Positions 9,594 through 19,171 of a DNA stretch of 64,000 nucleotides are shown here, in pieces. The stretch is from Pseudoalteromonas flavipulchra NCIMB 2033 = ATCC BAA-314. Lineage in GTDB: Bacteria > Pseudomonadota > Gammaproteobacteria > Enterobacterales > Alteromonadaceae. Position 1 is the stretch's first letter, and each line of letters begins with the position of its first letter. Under the pieces are notes generated by a model that saw nothing but the letters and a program-made list of their open reading frames with translations, was not told the origin of the DNA and did not search any database. The stretch is from NCBI GenBank assembly GCA_000814665.1, contig JWIH01000010.1, positions 1 through 64,000 on the forward strand, read 5' to 3'. Made by a program: the position numbers and the translations under genes.

Positions 9594-11486
9594 ATGGCAA
9601 TCGAAATTCATGTTCCAGATATTGGTGCCGATGAGGTTGAAGTAACCGAGATCCTAGTAAGCGTAGGTGACACGGTTGCAGAAGAGCAATCGCTTATCAC
9701 TGTTGAAGGCGACAAAGCATCAATGGAAGTACCTGCCTCAGTGGCGGGTACAGTTAAAGAAATCAAAATAGCAGAAGGCGATAAAGTATCGACTGGCTCT
9801 TTGATTATGATCTTTGAAGCGGCAGGTGAAGAAGCACCGGCAGAGCAACCAGCAGAAGAAGCTAAGCCAGAAGCAAGCGCCTCTGGCAAGACAGAAGTGA
9901 AAGAAGTTCACGTACCAGATATTGGTGGCGATGAAGTTGAAGTCACTGAAATCTTAGTAGCTGCGGGTGATGTTGTTGAAGAAGAGCAATCGCTTATCAC
10001 GGTTGAAGGCGACAAAGCCTCAATGGAAGTACCAGCACCATTTGCAGGTACTATCAAAGAAGTGAAAATCAACGCGGGTGACAAAGTGTCAACCGGTTCA
10101 TTGATCTTCATCTTCGAAGTGGCAGGTAGCGGTGATGCACCTGCGACTACCGAAGCTGCAGAAGCGCCAGCTGAAGAGCAAGCACCTGCTGCATCGGCTG
10201 AAAAAGAAGTGCATGTACCAGATATCGGTGGCGACGAAGTTGAAGTCACTGAAATCATGGTTGCTGTTGGTGACAGCGTTGAAGAAGAGCAATCTCTTAT
10301 CACGGTTGAAGGCGACAAAGCCTCAATGGAAGTACCAGCTCCGTTTGCAGGTACGATTAAAGAGATCAAAGTCAATGCTGGCGACAAAGTATCAACGGGT
10401 TCTTTAATCTTCGTATTCGAAGTGAAAGGCGCGGCACCTGCACCTCAGGCTGCAGCTAAAACTGAAGCAAAACCAGCTCAATCTGCGGCTCCAGCGGCAA
10501 AATCTGAAGCACCAAAAGCCTCTGCACAAAAAGATGATTTTGTGGCCAATGATCAGTATGCCCACGCCTCACCTGTGGTACGTCGTTTAGCGCGTGAGTT
10601 TGGGGTTAACCTAGCTCGCGTTAAAGGTACAGGTCGTAAGAACCGTGTACTAAAAGAAGACGTACAAAACTACGTGAAAGAGCTGGTTAAGCAAGTTGAG
10701 TCTGGTCAAATCGCAAAAGGTGGCAACACTGGCGGCGGTGAGCTTGGTCTTATTCCTTGGCCAAAAGTAGACTTCAGCAAGTTTGGTGAAATAGAAGAGA
10801 AGAAACTTTCTCGCATCAACAAGCTATCGGGTGCAAACCTTCACCGTAACTGGGTACAAATCCCACATGTTACGCAGTTTGACGAAGCAGATATCACAGA
10901 GCTTGAAGCGTTCCGTAAAGAACAGAACGTGCTAGCTGAGAAGAAGAAAATGGGTGTGAAGATCACGCCATTAGTATTCGTGATGAAAGCGGCTGCAAAA
11001 GCACTTGAAGAGTTCCCAACGTTTAACTCTTCACTATCTGAAGGTGGTGAGAGCTTAATCTTGAAGAAATATGTTCACATCGGTATCGCGGTTGATACAC
11101 CAAATGGTCTAGTGGTTCCTGTTGTTCGCGACGTGAACAAGAAAGGCATCATTGAGATATCACGCGAGTTGATGGAAATTTCCAAGAAAGCACGTGACGG
11201 TAAACTGACGTCTGCTGATATGCAGGGCGGCTGTTTCACTATCTCAAGCCTTGGTGGTATCGGCGGTACGGCGTTTACGCCAATCGTAAATGCTCCTGAA
11301 GTTGCGATTTTGGGTGTTTCTAAGTCAGACTTCAAACCGAAATGGAATGGTAAAGAGTTCGAGCCGCGCCTAATGGTGCCGCTAAGCTGTTCATACGACC
11401 ATCGTGTCATTGACGGCGCGCTAGCAGCTCGCTTTACTGTGACACTTGCAAACTACCTAAGCGATATTCGCCAGCTAGTAATGTAA
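9594..11486 (+). CDS. aceF: Dihydrolipoamide acetyltransferase E2 with three lipoyl domains
   Basis: E2 core of pyruvate dehydrogenase, ~630 residues. Three near-identical lipoyl domains each carry [10 protein letters not shown], with lipoylated Lys at about 41, 141 and 242, separated by Ala/Pro/Glu-rich swinging linkers. A peripheral subunit-binding domain follows ([14 protein letters not shown], ~326-360), then the catalytic acetyltransferase domain ending in [10 protein letters not shown] with the active-site His and Asp. The start is set at 9594 rather than the GTG three bases earlier because GAGG lies seven bases upstream and [11 protein letters not shown] is the usual N-terminus. It follows aceE by 11 bases. 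A terminator lies right after it, so lpdA is expressed at least partly on its own. Confidence 0.97.
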   Translation: MAIEIHVPDIGADEVEVTEILVSVGDTVAEEQSLITVEGDKASMEVPASVAGTVKEIKIAEGDKVSTGSLIMIFEAAGEEAPAEQPAEEAKPEASASGKTEVKEVHVPDIGGDEVEVTEILVAAGDVVEEEQSLITVEGDKASMEVPAPFAGTIKEVKINAGDKVSTGSLIFIFEVAGSGDAPATTEAAEAPAEEQAPAASAEKEVHVPDIGGDEVEVTEIMVAVGDSVEEEQSLITVEGDKASMEVPAPFAGTIKEIKVNAGDKVSTGSLIFVFEVKGAAPAPQAAAKTEAKPAQSAAPAAKSEAPKASAQKDDFVANDQYAHASPVVRRLAREFGVNLARVKGTGRKNRVLKEDVQNYVKELVKQVESGQIAKGGNTGGGELGLIPWPKVDFSKFGEIEEKKLSRINKLSGANLHRNWVQIPHVTQFDEADITELEAFRKEQNVLAEKKKMGVKITPLVFVMKAAAKALEEFPTFNSSLSEGGESLILKKYVHIGIAVDTPNGLVVPVVRDVNKKGIIEISRELMEISKKARDGKLTSADMQGGCFTISSLGGIGGTAFTPIVNAPEVAILGVSKSDFKPKWNGKEFEPRLMVPLSCSYDHRVIDGALAARFTVTLANYLSDIRQLVM

Positions 11487-11493
11487 GAATAGA

Positions 11494-11524
11494 AACCGCA
11501 TGACTTAGGTGATGCGGTTTTCTT
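11494..11524 (+). terminator. Rho-independent terminator after aceF
   Basis: AACCGCAT and ATGCGGTT form an 8-bp stem around a 10-base loop, followed by TTTCTTGTATTTT. It ends the pdhR-aceE-aceF unit eight bases after the aceF stop. Confidence 0.8.
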
Positions 11525-11560
11525 GTATTTTGTTGTTCCGCTTGATAATTAGGCGGGACA

Positions 11561-11697
11561 ATAGAGAGTGTGAATGATACACTTTCGAGCAATAATAACT
11601 CTCTCTGCCCTGTGCCCCGAATCGGGTGTTTGGCAGGCACTTTGGGTCGGCTACTCTCGACGAGTAAACCCGTTCAAATAACAGTTAAGGTAATAAC
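11561..11697 (+). promoter_or_regulatory. Structured leader of lpdA
   Basis: The stretch between the aceF terminator and lpdA holds several short inverted repeats: AGTGT/ACACT at 11567-11583, CCCGA/TCGGG near 11617-11627 inside a longer GTGCC...GGCAC pair, and TACTC/GAGTA near 11652-11666. They suggest a folded 5' untranslated region. No hairpin with a U-tract and no known riboswitch motif was seen, and the promoter could not be fixed. Confidence 0.35.
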
Positions 11698-13122
11698 ATG
11701 AGCAACGAAATCAAAACTCAAGTTGTTGTACTAGGCGGTGGTCCTGGTGGTTACTCTGCAGCATTCCGTGCAGCAGACTTAGGTTTAGACGTTACACTAA
11801 TCGAATCTCGCGACACGCTAGGTGGTGTGTGCTTGAACGTTGGTTGTATCCCTTCAAAAGCCCTTCTTCACGTTGCAAAGGTAATTGATGATGCAGCAGA
11901 AATGGCTTCTCACGGTGTTTCTTTCGGTGCTCCACAAATTGACCTAGACAAAATCCGTTCATGGAAAGAGTCTGTGATCGGTCAACTTACAGGTGGTCTT
12001 GGCGGAATGGCTAAGATGCGTAAAGTAACTGTAGTTAACGGCTACGGTAAGTTCACAGGTTCTAACACTATCGCTGTTGAAGGTGCTGACGGTGCGAAAA
12101 CAGTGACCTTTGATAACGCAATCATTGCAGCGGGTTCTCAGCCTGTAAGCCTTCCTTTCATTCCTGAAGACGAGCGTATCATCGACTCTACAGGTGCACT
12201 TGAGCTTAAAGACGTGCCTGAAAAGCTACTTGTACTAGGCGGTGGTATCATCGGTCTTGAGATGGGTACAGTTTACCGTTCACTAGGGTCAGCGATCGAC
12301 GTAGTTGAGTTTGCTGATCAACTAGTACCAGCGGCTGACAAAGACGTTATCAAGATTTACCAAAAGTACGTTAAAGACAAGTTTAACGTAATGCTTTCTA
12401 CTAAAGTGGTTGCTGTTGAAGCGAAAGAAGACGGTATCTACGTATCTTTCGAAGGCAAGCAAGCACCAGAAGGCCAAGTTCGTTATGACAAAGTACTCGT
12501 TGCTGTTGGTCGTACACCAAATGGTAAGCTAATTGACGCTGACAAAGCGGGCGTAAATGTTGATGAGCGTGGCTTTATCAGCACTGACAAGCAAATGAAG
12601 ACTAACGTTGATCACATCTTCGCTATCGGTGACATCGTCGGTCAACCTATGCTTGCGCACAAAGCGGTTCATGAAGGTCACGTTGCTGCTGAAGTTATCT
12701 CTGGTAAGAAGCATTACTTCGATCCTAAGTGTATTCCTTCAATTGCATACACAGATCCAGAAATCGCTTGGGTTGGTGTGACTGAGAAAGAAGCAAAAGA
12801 GCAAGGTCTAAGCATTGAAACTGCGGTATTCCCGTGGGCTGCTTCTGGCCGTGCAATCGCTTCTGCACGTACTGAAGGTTCAACTAAGCTTATCTTTGAT
12901 AAAGAGTCAGGCCGCGTGATCGGTGGTGCTATGGTTGGTATCAATGCAGGTGAAATGCTTGGTGAAATCGGTCTAGCAGTAGAGATGGGTGCTGACGGTG
13001 AAGACCTAGCGCTTACTATCCACGCTCACCCAACGCTGAACGAGTCAATCGGTCTAGCTGCTGAAATCTTTGAAGGTTCAATCACTGACCTTCCAAACAA
13101 AAAAGCAGTGAAGAAAAAGTAA
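11698..13122 (+). CDS. lpdA: Dihydrolipoamide dehydrogenase (E3)
   Basis: A 474-residue flavoprotein that reoxidises the dihydrolipoyl groups of AceF (and probably of 2-oxoglutarate dehydrogenase and the glycine cleavage system), passing electrons to NAD+. It has an N-terminal FAD motif GGGPGGYSAA, the redox disulfide Cys45/Cys50 in GGVCLNVGCIPSKA, an NAD-binding GGGIIGLEMG motif, the second FAD motif FAIGDIVGQPMLAHKA, and a C-terminal dimerisation domain with the catalytic HAHPTLNE. The length is the same as E. coli Lpd. It lies 211 bases after aceF behind a terminator and so has its own promoter, which fits its use by several complexes. Confidence 0.97.
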   Translation: MSNEIKTQVVVLGGGPGGYSAAFRAADLGLDVTLIESRDTLGGVCLNVGCIPSKALLHVAKVIDDAAEMASHGVSFGAPQIDLDKIRSWKESVIGQLTGGLGGMAKMRKVTVVNGYGKFTGSNTIAVEGADGAKTVTFDNAIIAAGSQPVSLPFIPEDERIIDSTGALELKDVPEKLLVLGGGIIGLEMGTVYRSLGSAIDVVEFADQLVPAADKDVIKIYQKYVKDKFNVMLSTKVVAVEAKEDGIYVSFEGKQAPEGQVRYDKVLVAVGRTPNGKLIDADKAGVNVDERGFISTDKQMKTNVDHIFAIGDIVGQPMLAHKAVHEGHVAAEVISGKKHYFDPKCIPSIAYTDPEIAWVGVTEKEAKEQGLSIETAVFPWAASGRAIASARTEGSTKLIFDKESGRVIGGAMVGINAGEMLGEIGLAVEMGADGEDLALTIHAHPTLNESIGLAAEIFEGSITDLPNKKAVKKK

Positions 13123-13138
13123 GTTTTTCTGAGCATTC

Positions 13139-13168
13139 AAAAACCCAGCTTTGTGCTGGGTTTTTTGT
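13139..13168 (+). terminator. Rho-independent terminator after lpdA
   Basis: AACCCAGC/GCTGGGTT stem with a short TTTGT loop, A-rich on the left and followed by TTTTTTG on the right. A textbook intrinsic terminator 17 bases after the lpdA stop. Confidence 0.92.
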
Positions 13169-13198
13169 TTTTGGCTAAGTGGGGAGCTTATTTCTAAG

Positions 13199-13397
13199 TA
13201 ACCTGAGGTTTGGATAAGAAATGAACTAACTCATTGTTTTTAAATTAATATTAAATTATTTCCTTGTCTAGCCAGAGAGTTTTAGGGGTAATTAGGCGAA
13301 TTTACGCACCAATAGCTTGCTATTGGAAGTGAATTCAACGCAGTTAGCGCTAAAACTGGCTGCTAGAAAGGCATTAATTATCCGAAGCTCAGGTTAA
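13199..13397 (+). mobile_element. MITE-like palindromic element, copy A
   Basis: Non-coding element of about 195 bp with imperfect terminal inverted repeats (ACCTGAGGTTTGGATAA at the left, TTATCCGAAGCTCAGGT at the right) flanked by TA on both sides, the hallmark of TA target-site duplication. Inside are a CCAATAGC/GCTATTGG hairpin and a TTAGCGCTAA palindrome shared with copies at 36291 (inverted) and 48508. It lies between the convergent lpdA and cbiB-like genes. No transposase is present; mobilisation in trans by a Tc1/mariner- or IS630-type enzyme is inferred. Confidence 0.8.
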
Positions 13398-13407
13398 GGA
13401 TTCCAAG

Positions 13408-14364
13408 CTAAGCCATCAGCCGGAGAAAATTAATAATTACAAGTAGTAAGGCGGAAGTGGCAATAAATAGCCAGCGCATCTGATTGAGTAGTCCGAGTAA
13501 ATGCTGAATATGCTCAGCTGAGGGTTGCGTTTTTGCACCTACCCGCATCACCTCATAACGTTCACCAAAATAAAAGCGCGGCCCTGCGAGTTGTGTATGT
13601 AAATTTGCTGCAAAAAAGCTCAGTGCCCATCCAGTATTCGTTTGGCTAAAGTGACGGCCGTAGTATTTAATGTAGTGCCAAGTTTGCTTTGGTCTAAGTA
13701 GCAACGAAAAGCAGGTAATTAATAATCGAATAGGCACAAACTCAACGAGCCAAATCATGCGGGAAAGGCTTGCCATAAAACGGCTTGAGGGGAGCATTAC
13801 TTGCCGCCAAGCATGGTCGCATAGCAGTAATAGTTTATAAAATAGCGCGAGATAGGGGCCTGCCGTTAGATACAGTAAAGCAATGACAAAAAAATGGCGC
13901 AGGGTATTTAATGCGGTGCTATCTATGGTGGCCTTACAAATACCAAGCTCTGTTAGCTTCTCTACATCTCTTGCTACCATTCCTTGCAACACGGCTCTTG
14001 CGGTTACTTTTTGCTTTGACTTTATCAGCGCGGAAATACGCTTAGCGCGGCTTTCATGGCTAATATCTAAGCATAAAAATAACACCAACCCACCGAGCCA
14101 ATTAGGATAAAAAGCAAAGCTAATAACCGCATAAGTTAATACAGTGATGGTTAATATTGGTAGGAGGAAGCCGAGTGTACCGGATAAAAGTTGGTAGCTA
14201 GAAGCGGCTTTAGAGCGATAAACTTTTTCGGCAATCGCTTTAAATATAAGGCTAAGAATAATATTAGGGTGATAAAGTGTTGATAACCTTACCCCTAGGC
14301 TGGCAAAAATCGCCAGCAAGAAAATGATCAGGCCCTCATGGGCCTGAAGCAAGCTGTCGAGCAC
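13408..14364 (-). CDS. CobD/CbiB family protein (adenosylcobinamide-phosphate synthase-like)
   Basis: A 318-residue integral membrane protein with several hydrophobic segments (about 10-28, 60-105, 155-180, 295-315). Motifs of the CobD/CbiB family can be seen: the GLVLFLCLD helix, RDVEKLTELGICKATIDSTALN (the usual R-D...L...A..ES.AEN-like region, degenerate), and AGPRFYFGERYEVMRVG near the C-terminus, matching the family's GPNYYGG-like end only loosely. The start is GTG, sharing one base with the stop of mtnN, so the two are co-translated. Genes of this family follow mtnN in many gammaproteobacteria that lack a complete B12 pathway, so a true cobamide-assembly role here is uncertain. Confidence 0.65.
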   Translation of the reverse strand: MLDSLLQAHEGLIIFLLAIFASLGVRLSTLYHPNIILSLIFKAIAEKVYRSKAASSYQLLSGTLGFLLPILTITVLTYAVISFAFYPNWLGGLVLFLCLDISHESRAKRISALIKSKQKVTARAVLQGMVARDVEKLTELGICKATIDSTALNTLRHFFVIALLYLTAGPYLALFYKLLLLCDHAWRQVMLPSSRFMASLSRMIWLVEFVPIRLLITCFSLLLRPKQTWHYIKYYGRHFSQTNTGWALSFFAANLHTQLAGPRFYFGERYEVMRVGAKTQPSAEHIQHLLGLLNQMRWLFIATSALLLVIINFLRLMA

Positions 14365-15071
14365 TAAAGCGCAACCTTATCCAGCTTATTAAGTAGTGCC
14401 ATCACCATCTTAGAAGAGTTAACAGAAGCGACTTCTAGATACTCTTCGAATGATTGCGGTGATTCTTTGCCGGCGATATCAGATAGCGAGCGGATCACAA
14501 CAAATGGCGTGTTTAAAGAATGACAAGCCTGCGCAATTGCCGCGCCTTCCATTTCGACTGCTAACATCGTAGGGAAGTCTGCACGCGCCTTGTCGATGCG
14601 TACTGGGTCGCACATAAATGAGTCACCCGTACAGATCAAACCAACCATAGTTTGAATGCCTTCAAGCGCATGTACGCTTTGCTCTGCTGCCTCAACTAAT
14701 TTTGCATGCGAAGTGAACGCAGCAGGCATTTGTGGAACTTGACCAATTTCATAGCCAAATGCAGTAACATCAACATCGTGATGACGTACTTCATTTGAAA
14801 TCACCACATCGCCGACGTTTAGTGATGGTTCAAAACCACCTGCAGAACCCGTGTTGATCACGCAATCTGGCGCAAAGTTGTCGATAAGCAAAGTTGTCGC
14901 AACCGTTGCTGCCACTTTACCAATGCCAGACTGTACAAGCGTTACGTCAAGACCAGCCAGTTTGCCGGTATAAAAAGTAAAGCCACCTTTGGTCAATGTT
15001 TGCGGGTTCTCCATGGTGTTACGCAAAATGGTAACTTCTTGCTCCATTGCGCCGATAATGCCTACTTTCAT
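14364..15071 (-). CDS. mtnN: 5'-methylthioadenosine / S-adenosylhomocysteine nucleosidase
   Basis: A 235-residue enzyme that hydrolyses methylthioadenosine, S-adenosylhomocysteine and 5'-deoxyadenosine to adenine and the sugar, clearing inhibitors of SAM-dependent reactions and feeding methionine salvage and autoinducer-2 synthesis. The N-terminus [13 protein letters not shown] is characteristic, followed by [20 protein letters not shown] (substrate-binding Met/Glu) and the catalytic SDIAG Asp. The start at 15071 is chosen over an upstream in-frame codon because the family N-terminus begins there and AGGAAT precedes it. Co-directional and one-base overlapped with the CbiB-like gene. Confidence 0.95.
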   Translation of the reverse strand: MKVGIIGAMEQEVTILRNTMENPQTLTKGGFTFYTGKLAGLDVTLVQSGIGKVAATVATTLLIDNFAPDCVINTGSAGGFEPSLNVGDVVISNEVRHHDVDVTAFGYEIGQVPQMPAAFTSHAKLVEAAEQSVHALEGIQTMVGLICTGDSFMCDPVRIDKARADFPTMLAVEMEGAAIAQACHSLNTPFVVIRSLSDIAGKESPQSFEEYLEVASVNSSKMVMALLNKLDKVAL

Positions 15072-15150
15072 CAAAAGATTCCTAATTTGTGGTGGGGAAA
15101 GCCCCAGTGTCAAAATTGCTTTTATTATACGAAAGGGGTTTTGATAGGTA

Positions 15151-15178
15151 AAACAAAAAACGGGCTGACGCCCGTTTT
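15151..15178 (-). terminator. Terminator after the DUF2726 gene
   Basis: AAAACGGGC/GCCCGTTTT stem, running in the minus direction into TTTTTTGTTTT. It sits immediately after the stop of the DUF2726 gene and separates it from mtnN. Confidence 0.85.
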
Positions 15179-15179
15179 G

Positions 15180-15770
15180 CTAGATTTCTGCCAACTGAGT
15201 TGACTGTGCTTTTGCCTGTGAAGGAGACAGCACCGCAGGTTTGTAGGTGCGGTTTCTGGTTTTCTTTGGCATCTCCACTTTTTGGCCAAGCTTGAACAAG
15301 ATTGCCGCACGCACCTCAGCACTTTGGTAGCCACTTTTGATTTTCATGCGAATGTGTGGAATACCCGCAGATTCCAGAGCGCCACTGACAAACCAATCTT
15401 TTTGTGCTTTGTGGCCGTTTTTATTGGCGTTATTGACCAAATCAACAGCGGCAACAATTTTCAGTGTCTCTTTGTCTACCAAAACATAATCCAACTGCTT
15501 ATTTTTAGCTTTAGTTACCGCGGCACGACGCGCTTTTGGAGAGATCCCCGGCTTGCACTCAATCACATCAATGAGCTTAATGCGGCTAACGATTTTATAT
15601 CTATCGCCAACGGCACGTTCTAATAATTGTAGAAACGATGCTTCAACGGTGGTAAAAACAGATTCTTTACGATTAAACGGATAAGGATTGCCACCCACAT
15701 CGGTGTACTTAGAAGCGACAATGGAAGCAACGACCACTAGAGCCAAAATAGCAAGTAACGCAAATTCCAT
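15180..15770 (-). CDS. DUF2726 family protein with N-terminal membrane anchor
   Basis: A 196-residue protein with one N-terminal membrane helix (FALLAILALVVVASIVA) and a basic cytoplasmic domain of the DUF2726 type, seen in the SFLQLLERAVGDRYKI start, the DYVLVDKETLKIVAAVDL strand pair and the GIPHIRMKIKSGY motif. DUF2726 has a restriction-endonuclease-like core (D...vDk...), and many members are linked with DNA metabolism, but no activity is established for this one. The start at 15770 is preferred over a TTG four codons earlier because GGAG lies at the right distance. Single gene with its own terminator. Confidence 0.75.
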   Translation of the reverse strand: MEFALLAILALVVVASIVASKYTDVGGNPYPFNRKESVFTTVEASFLQLLERAVGDRYKIVSRIKLIDVIECKPGISPKARRAAVTKAKNKQLDYVLVDKETLKIVAAVDLVNNANKNGHKAQKDWFVSGALESAGIPHIRMKIKSGYQSAEVRAAILFKLGQKVEMPKKTRNRTYKPAVLSPSQAKAQSTQLAEI

Positions 15771-16191
15771 ACAAAACTCCAAATCAAAAAAATGACATCT
15801 GTGGTTTTATAAGCAATAGCTGTGCCAGAAGAGCGCTTAAATTAGTAGGTGATAAACATTAGGGCGGTGAGTAAGTCACAAGGGATAAGCACTTATGATG
15901 ACTTTCTGCTGATTTATGTGGCATAACACATTGTATTAGCGCAATGTCGCTTAAAAACATCATAAATTACTGCAAAACCAGCCCGACTTTTAAAATCAAC
16001 ATGCCCTATAAAGTAATTTTTATTAAGCTTCTATATATCACTAAGTCATGTGGGATTGTTGCTTTTTTAATTTCAGTTATGTTTTGATAATATCATCTGG
16101 CGACAAAGTTACTTTTCAAGCAGTTTGATTCAACACACATACAATTATCAAAAAGTAAACAAAGTGTACTATAACAAAAAAGGATATTTAT
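15771..16191. other. Divergent intergenic region, no gene seen
   Basis: 421 bases between the oppositely oriented DUF2726 and beta-propeller genes, so it must hold two promoters. AT-rich, with an AAGGA ribosome binding site just before 16192. No convincing -35/-10 pair, repeat or operator could be picked out. Confidence 0.5.
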
Positions 16192-17166
16192 ATGATACAG
16201 CGTAAAACAGTCGCTAAAATAGGGTTATTGATTTCAGCAGTTTCTGCGCAATGGTCAGTACAAGCTGATGACAAGTTAGCGGTGATTTTAAACAACCTAG
16301 AGCCAAGCTTGTTTGCGCCAAACATAGTATCGACTAATCAATTTGAGTACGGTTCTAGTTTGTCTCCAGATGGTAAAAAGTTTGCGTTTGTTAGAGCTTT
16401 AGCCCGATTTTCACACAGTGCTTTAGTCATTTCTCACAAACAAGGGGACACTTGGCAAACCCCAACATTGCTTCCTTTTAGCGGTGAATTTCACGATACA
16501 AATCCGTACTTTTCCAAAGACAGTAACACATTTTATTTTACTTCCAGAAGGCCGGTAGAGAACGTGGAAAATGGGATCTTTCAGATGTGGCAAGTCAGCT
16601 ATGATGGTGATAAATTTGGCAAACCTGAGTTAGTGCCTGGCAAAATTAACGGAGATCATACTGTGATCTACCCAACTATACACACTAATAAAGATATCTA
16701 CTTCTCATCTATCATAAAAGGAGCTACGGGCGGCGTAGATCTTTTTCTTTCTAAGTACCACCCTGATGGATATCAAGCGCCAATTGAGATTTCAGAGCTC
16801 AACTCCACAGCAAGTGATGCTGATCCAGAGGTTTCATCGGACGGAAAACTGCTATTTTTCACGTCAATGAGATCGGGCGGTTTAGGTCACTATGATTTGC
16901 ATGTATCGGTTAAACAAAAAGATGGCAAGTGGGGGAAACCGATAAATCTAGGCGATAAAATCAATTCGCGTCGTATGGACTCAGATCCGATCCTATCAGC
17001 TGACGGTAATACTTTGTTTTTCTCAAGTGATAAAAACCCAGATGTGAAAGCTGTAAACAATTATGATGAATTGCTTCAGCGACAGGAAAGGATCCATAAT
17101 GGCCTTATGAATATTTATAGCGTTGATATAACCGAGCTAAACCAATATCTTCGCGAGAAGGGCTAA
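16192..17166 (+). CDS. Secreted WD40-like (PD40) beta-propeller protein
   Basis: A 324-residue protein with an N-terminal signal peptide (cleavage after SVQA, near residue 25). At least four PD40/TolB-type repeats are seen: SPDGKKFAFV, SKDSNTFYFTSRR, SSDGKLLFFTS and SADGNTLFFSSD, each followed by a strand such as GKPELVPGKING or GKPINLGDKINS. This predicts a TolB-like propeller acting in the periplasm or outside, probably in protein or ligand binding. A good ribosome binding site (AAGGA) precedes the ATG. No partner genes such as pal or tolA are nearby, so it is not TolB itself. Function unknown. Confidence 0.75.
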   Translation: MIQRKTVAKIGLLISAVSAQWSVQADDKLAVILNNLEPSLFAPNIVSTNQFEYGSSLSPDGKKFAFVRALARFSHSALVISHKQGDTWQTPTLLPFSGEFHDTNPYFSKDSNTFYFTSRRPVENVENGIFQMWQVSYDGDKFGKPELVPGKINGDHTVIYPTIHTNKDIYFSSIIKGATGGVDLFLSKYHPDGYQAPIEISELNSTASDADPEVSSDGKLLFFTSMRSGGLGHYDLHVSVKQKDGKWGKPINLGDKINSRRMDSDPILSADGNTLFFSSDKNPDVKAVNNYDELLQRQERIHNGLMNIYSVDITELNQYLREKG

Positions 17167-17208
17167 AATGCTAGCGTAATTGCAGGAAAACGCAAAGCTC
17201 TACAAGCG

Positions 17209-17241
17209 CTAGGCAGCCACGTTTTAAAATGGCTTGCCTAG
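17209..17241. terminator. Hairpin between convergent genes, possible terminator
   Basis: CTAGGCAGCCA and TGGCTTGCCTAG form an 11-bp stem with one bulge around a short AT loop. It lies between the stops of two convergent genes. There is no clear U-tract, so termination is only a guess. Confidence 0.4.
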
Positions 17242-17266
17242 TACTGGATTATGATATTAGCTCGCG

Positions 17267-19171
17267 TTATTTGTCTTCTTTAAGCACATAGATCTCACCA
17301 TCGAAACTACCTTGAATGGTCAATCCTTGCCCTGCCAGCTCCTTGAGATATTCAATATGCTCTTGGGTAATATGTTGACCCGGCACCAAAAGCGGAATCC
17401 CCGGAGGATACGGGGTGACTAAACCTGCACAAATTCGGTTGTTGCTCTTGCTAATAGGTACAGATTCACGCTCGCCGTAGAAGGCATCACTAGGAATACA
17501 AGCAAGGTCAATAGCGGGTAAATTCTCAGGTAAGCGTGAGCGTCGCGTTGACTTCGATAGTTTTACCTTGCCGCCATCAAGTTTCTTTAAGGCATTGTAT
17601 AAACGAATGATCTTTGAGCGTGTACCACCCAAGGTTAGTAAGACTAAGATGGTACTGTGGGTGTATTTCTCAATCTCCAGCCCAATTTCGTCTAGCAGAA
17701 ACTTATGAATATCCTTTAATGAGTACGGTAGTTCACTAATATCGATGAGGATTTTAAGCGGATCATGCCCCATATTATCGCCACTAAAATGTGGGAATAT
17801 GTTCATAAAGTCTTGCTTATCAAGCACTTTAATATGTTTGAGCGAGGCCATCTGCTGTTTGAACTCTGCAACATGGTTCAGCAGCGCATTGAGTAACTTA
17901 TAGCCTTCCATCTCCAACTGCTTCTGGCACACATCCAAAGACGCAATAAGTTGGTATTTGGGCGAGGTGCTGGCGTAGATACTGTAAATCTCACGGAAAA
18001 AATCAGCATCAAAATCGGGGTCATTAATATGGATATAAGACGCCTGCGAAAATGCCGATACGACTTTATGCGCCGAATGGGTGACATAATCGGCACCTGC
18101 ATGAATGGCGGAGTAATGGCGCAAGCTAGGGTGAAATAGCGAGTAAGCAAACCAAGCTTCATCAATAAAGACTTTGATGCCATGCTGATGGGCAAATTCT
18201 ACGACTTGTTTCAGGTCGCTCAGCAAACCATCATAGGTACAGCCTGTGAGCACCAGTAGTTTTGCATCGGTATTTTGTTCAATCGCTTGCTTGATGTCAG
18301 CCAGTGAAGGCGGTGCGAATATGCCATATTTTGGATTTAAAATACTCGATAAATAGATAGGGAAACTGGCCGATTGCAAAATGCCGTAGTGCACTGACTT
18401 ATGACAGTTGCGGTCGATGATCACCTTATCGCCTTTGCGAAGTAGGGTTTGCAAAATAATTTTATTCGAGGTGGACGAACCGTTGGTTACGAAGTAGGTG
18501 CGTTTAACCTCAAACGTTGCTGCAGCTGACTCCTGAGCGCGGCCAATGGTATTGGTACTATCTGACAGTGAACCTAACGAATCAACCGATACGGACAGGT
18601 CTCCGACAAATACATTACGGCCATAGAATTGATAAAAATCTTTGATATAAGGAGAGTTTCTAAAGCTCGAACCGCCGCTGTGACCCGGAGTATGCCAAGA
18701 GTCGTTCGCTTCGCCGACATAGCTGCGATACGCCGTCCAGAATGGCGTCTCGGCTCTGTCATCAAAGTCATTGATCATATATCCCAAAATGGCTTCAGGA
18801 TCTGAGATAACTTCATCTTTAAAGAAGAAAGACTCGATTTCCTCGGATTCGTTGACTATCTCAAGCCCTTTAGTGTCATCGCCAATAACGTAAACCGGTA
18901 ATTCTAGACGAATACATTTTAATTGCTCGATAAAGCGACTATAGGTTTGCTCGCCACTTTTGTTGTGCACATCCCAACTCAGCACGACAGCTTGAATATC
19001 ACCATCTTCAGTGACATGCTCCAAGGCTTTTGAAAGTTCGAGGCATTCAATAATATCGAGTTGAACATCCTCTCGCTCAAAATTAGGGATCGTTTTTGAC
19101 AGATTGCTTGAGAGCGCTTGCAATACAGCTGGCTCTTGTTCTATTAACAAGATACGAAGGACAGGTAGCAT
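17267..19171 (-). CDS. PLP-dependent Orn/Lys/Arg decarboxylase (class III fold, inducible-type)
   Basis: A 634-residue decarboxylase of basic amino acids. Residues 1-~125 form a receiver-like wing domain as in inducible lysine/arginine/ornithine decarboxylases. The PLP domain follows, with TPGHSGG (162-168), NGSSTSNK (230-237), DEAW (338-341) and the Schiff-base lysine Lys369 in THSAHKVVSAFSQAS. The C-terminal domain ends with the conserved YPPGIPLLVPGQ. It is shorter than the E. coli inducible enzymes (~710-755), mostly at the C-terminus. The closest class is arginine or lysine decarboxylase, but the substrate cannot be fixed. No amino acid/amine antiporter is adjacent, which argues against a classic acid-resistance pair and for polyamine or pH-related metabolism. 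Confidence 0.85.
   Translation of the reverse strand: MLPVLRILLIEQEPAVLQALSSNLSKTIPNFEREDVQLDIIECLELSKALEHVTEDGDIQAVVLSWDVHNKSGEQTYSRFIEQLKCIRLELPVYVIGDDTKGLEIVNESEEIESFFFKDEVISDPEAILGYMINDFDDRAETPFWTAYRSYVGEANDSWHTPGHSGGSSFRNSPYIKDFYQFYGRNVFVGDLSVSVDSLGSLSDSTNTIGRAQESAAATFEVKRTYFVTNGSSTSNKIILQTLLRKGDKVIIDRNCHKSVHYGILQSASFPIYLSSILNPKYGIFAPPSLADIKQAIEQNTDAKLLVLTGCTYDGLLSDLKQVVEFAHQHGIKVFIDEAWFAYSLFHPSLRHYSAIHAGADYVTHSAHKVVSAFSQASYIHINDPDFDADFFREIYSIYASTSPKYQLIASLDVCQKQLEMEGYKLLNALLNHVAEFKQQMASLKHIKVLDKQDFMNIFPHFSGDNMGHDPLKILIDISELPYSLKDIHKFLLDEIGLEIEKYTHSTILVLLTLGGTRSKIIRLYNALKKLDGGKVKLSKSTRRSRLPENLPAIDLACIPSDAFYGERESVPISKSNNRICAGLVTPYPPGIPLLVPGQHITQEHIEYLKELAGQGLTIQGSFDGEIYVLKEDK

Noticed and set aside
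10132..10407. Open frame of 91 codons inside aceF in another frame.
   Set aside because: Shadow of the lipoyl-domain repeats; aceF codon usage and motifs are complete in the main frame.
17267..19171. Considered whether the decarboxylase was truncated because it is ~80-120 residues shorter than E. coli inducible enzymes.
   Set aside because: All catalytic motifs and the C-terminal YPPGIPLLVPGQ are present and the frame is clean, so it looks like a naturally shorter subfamily.
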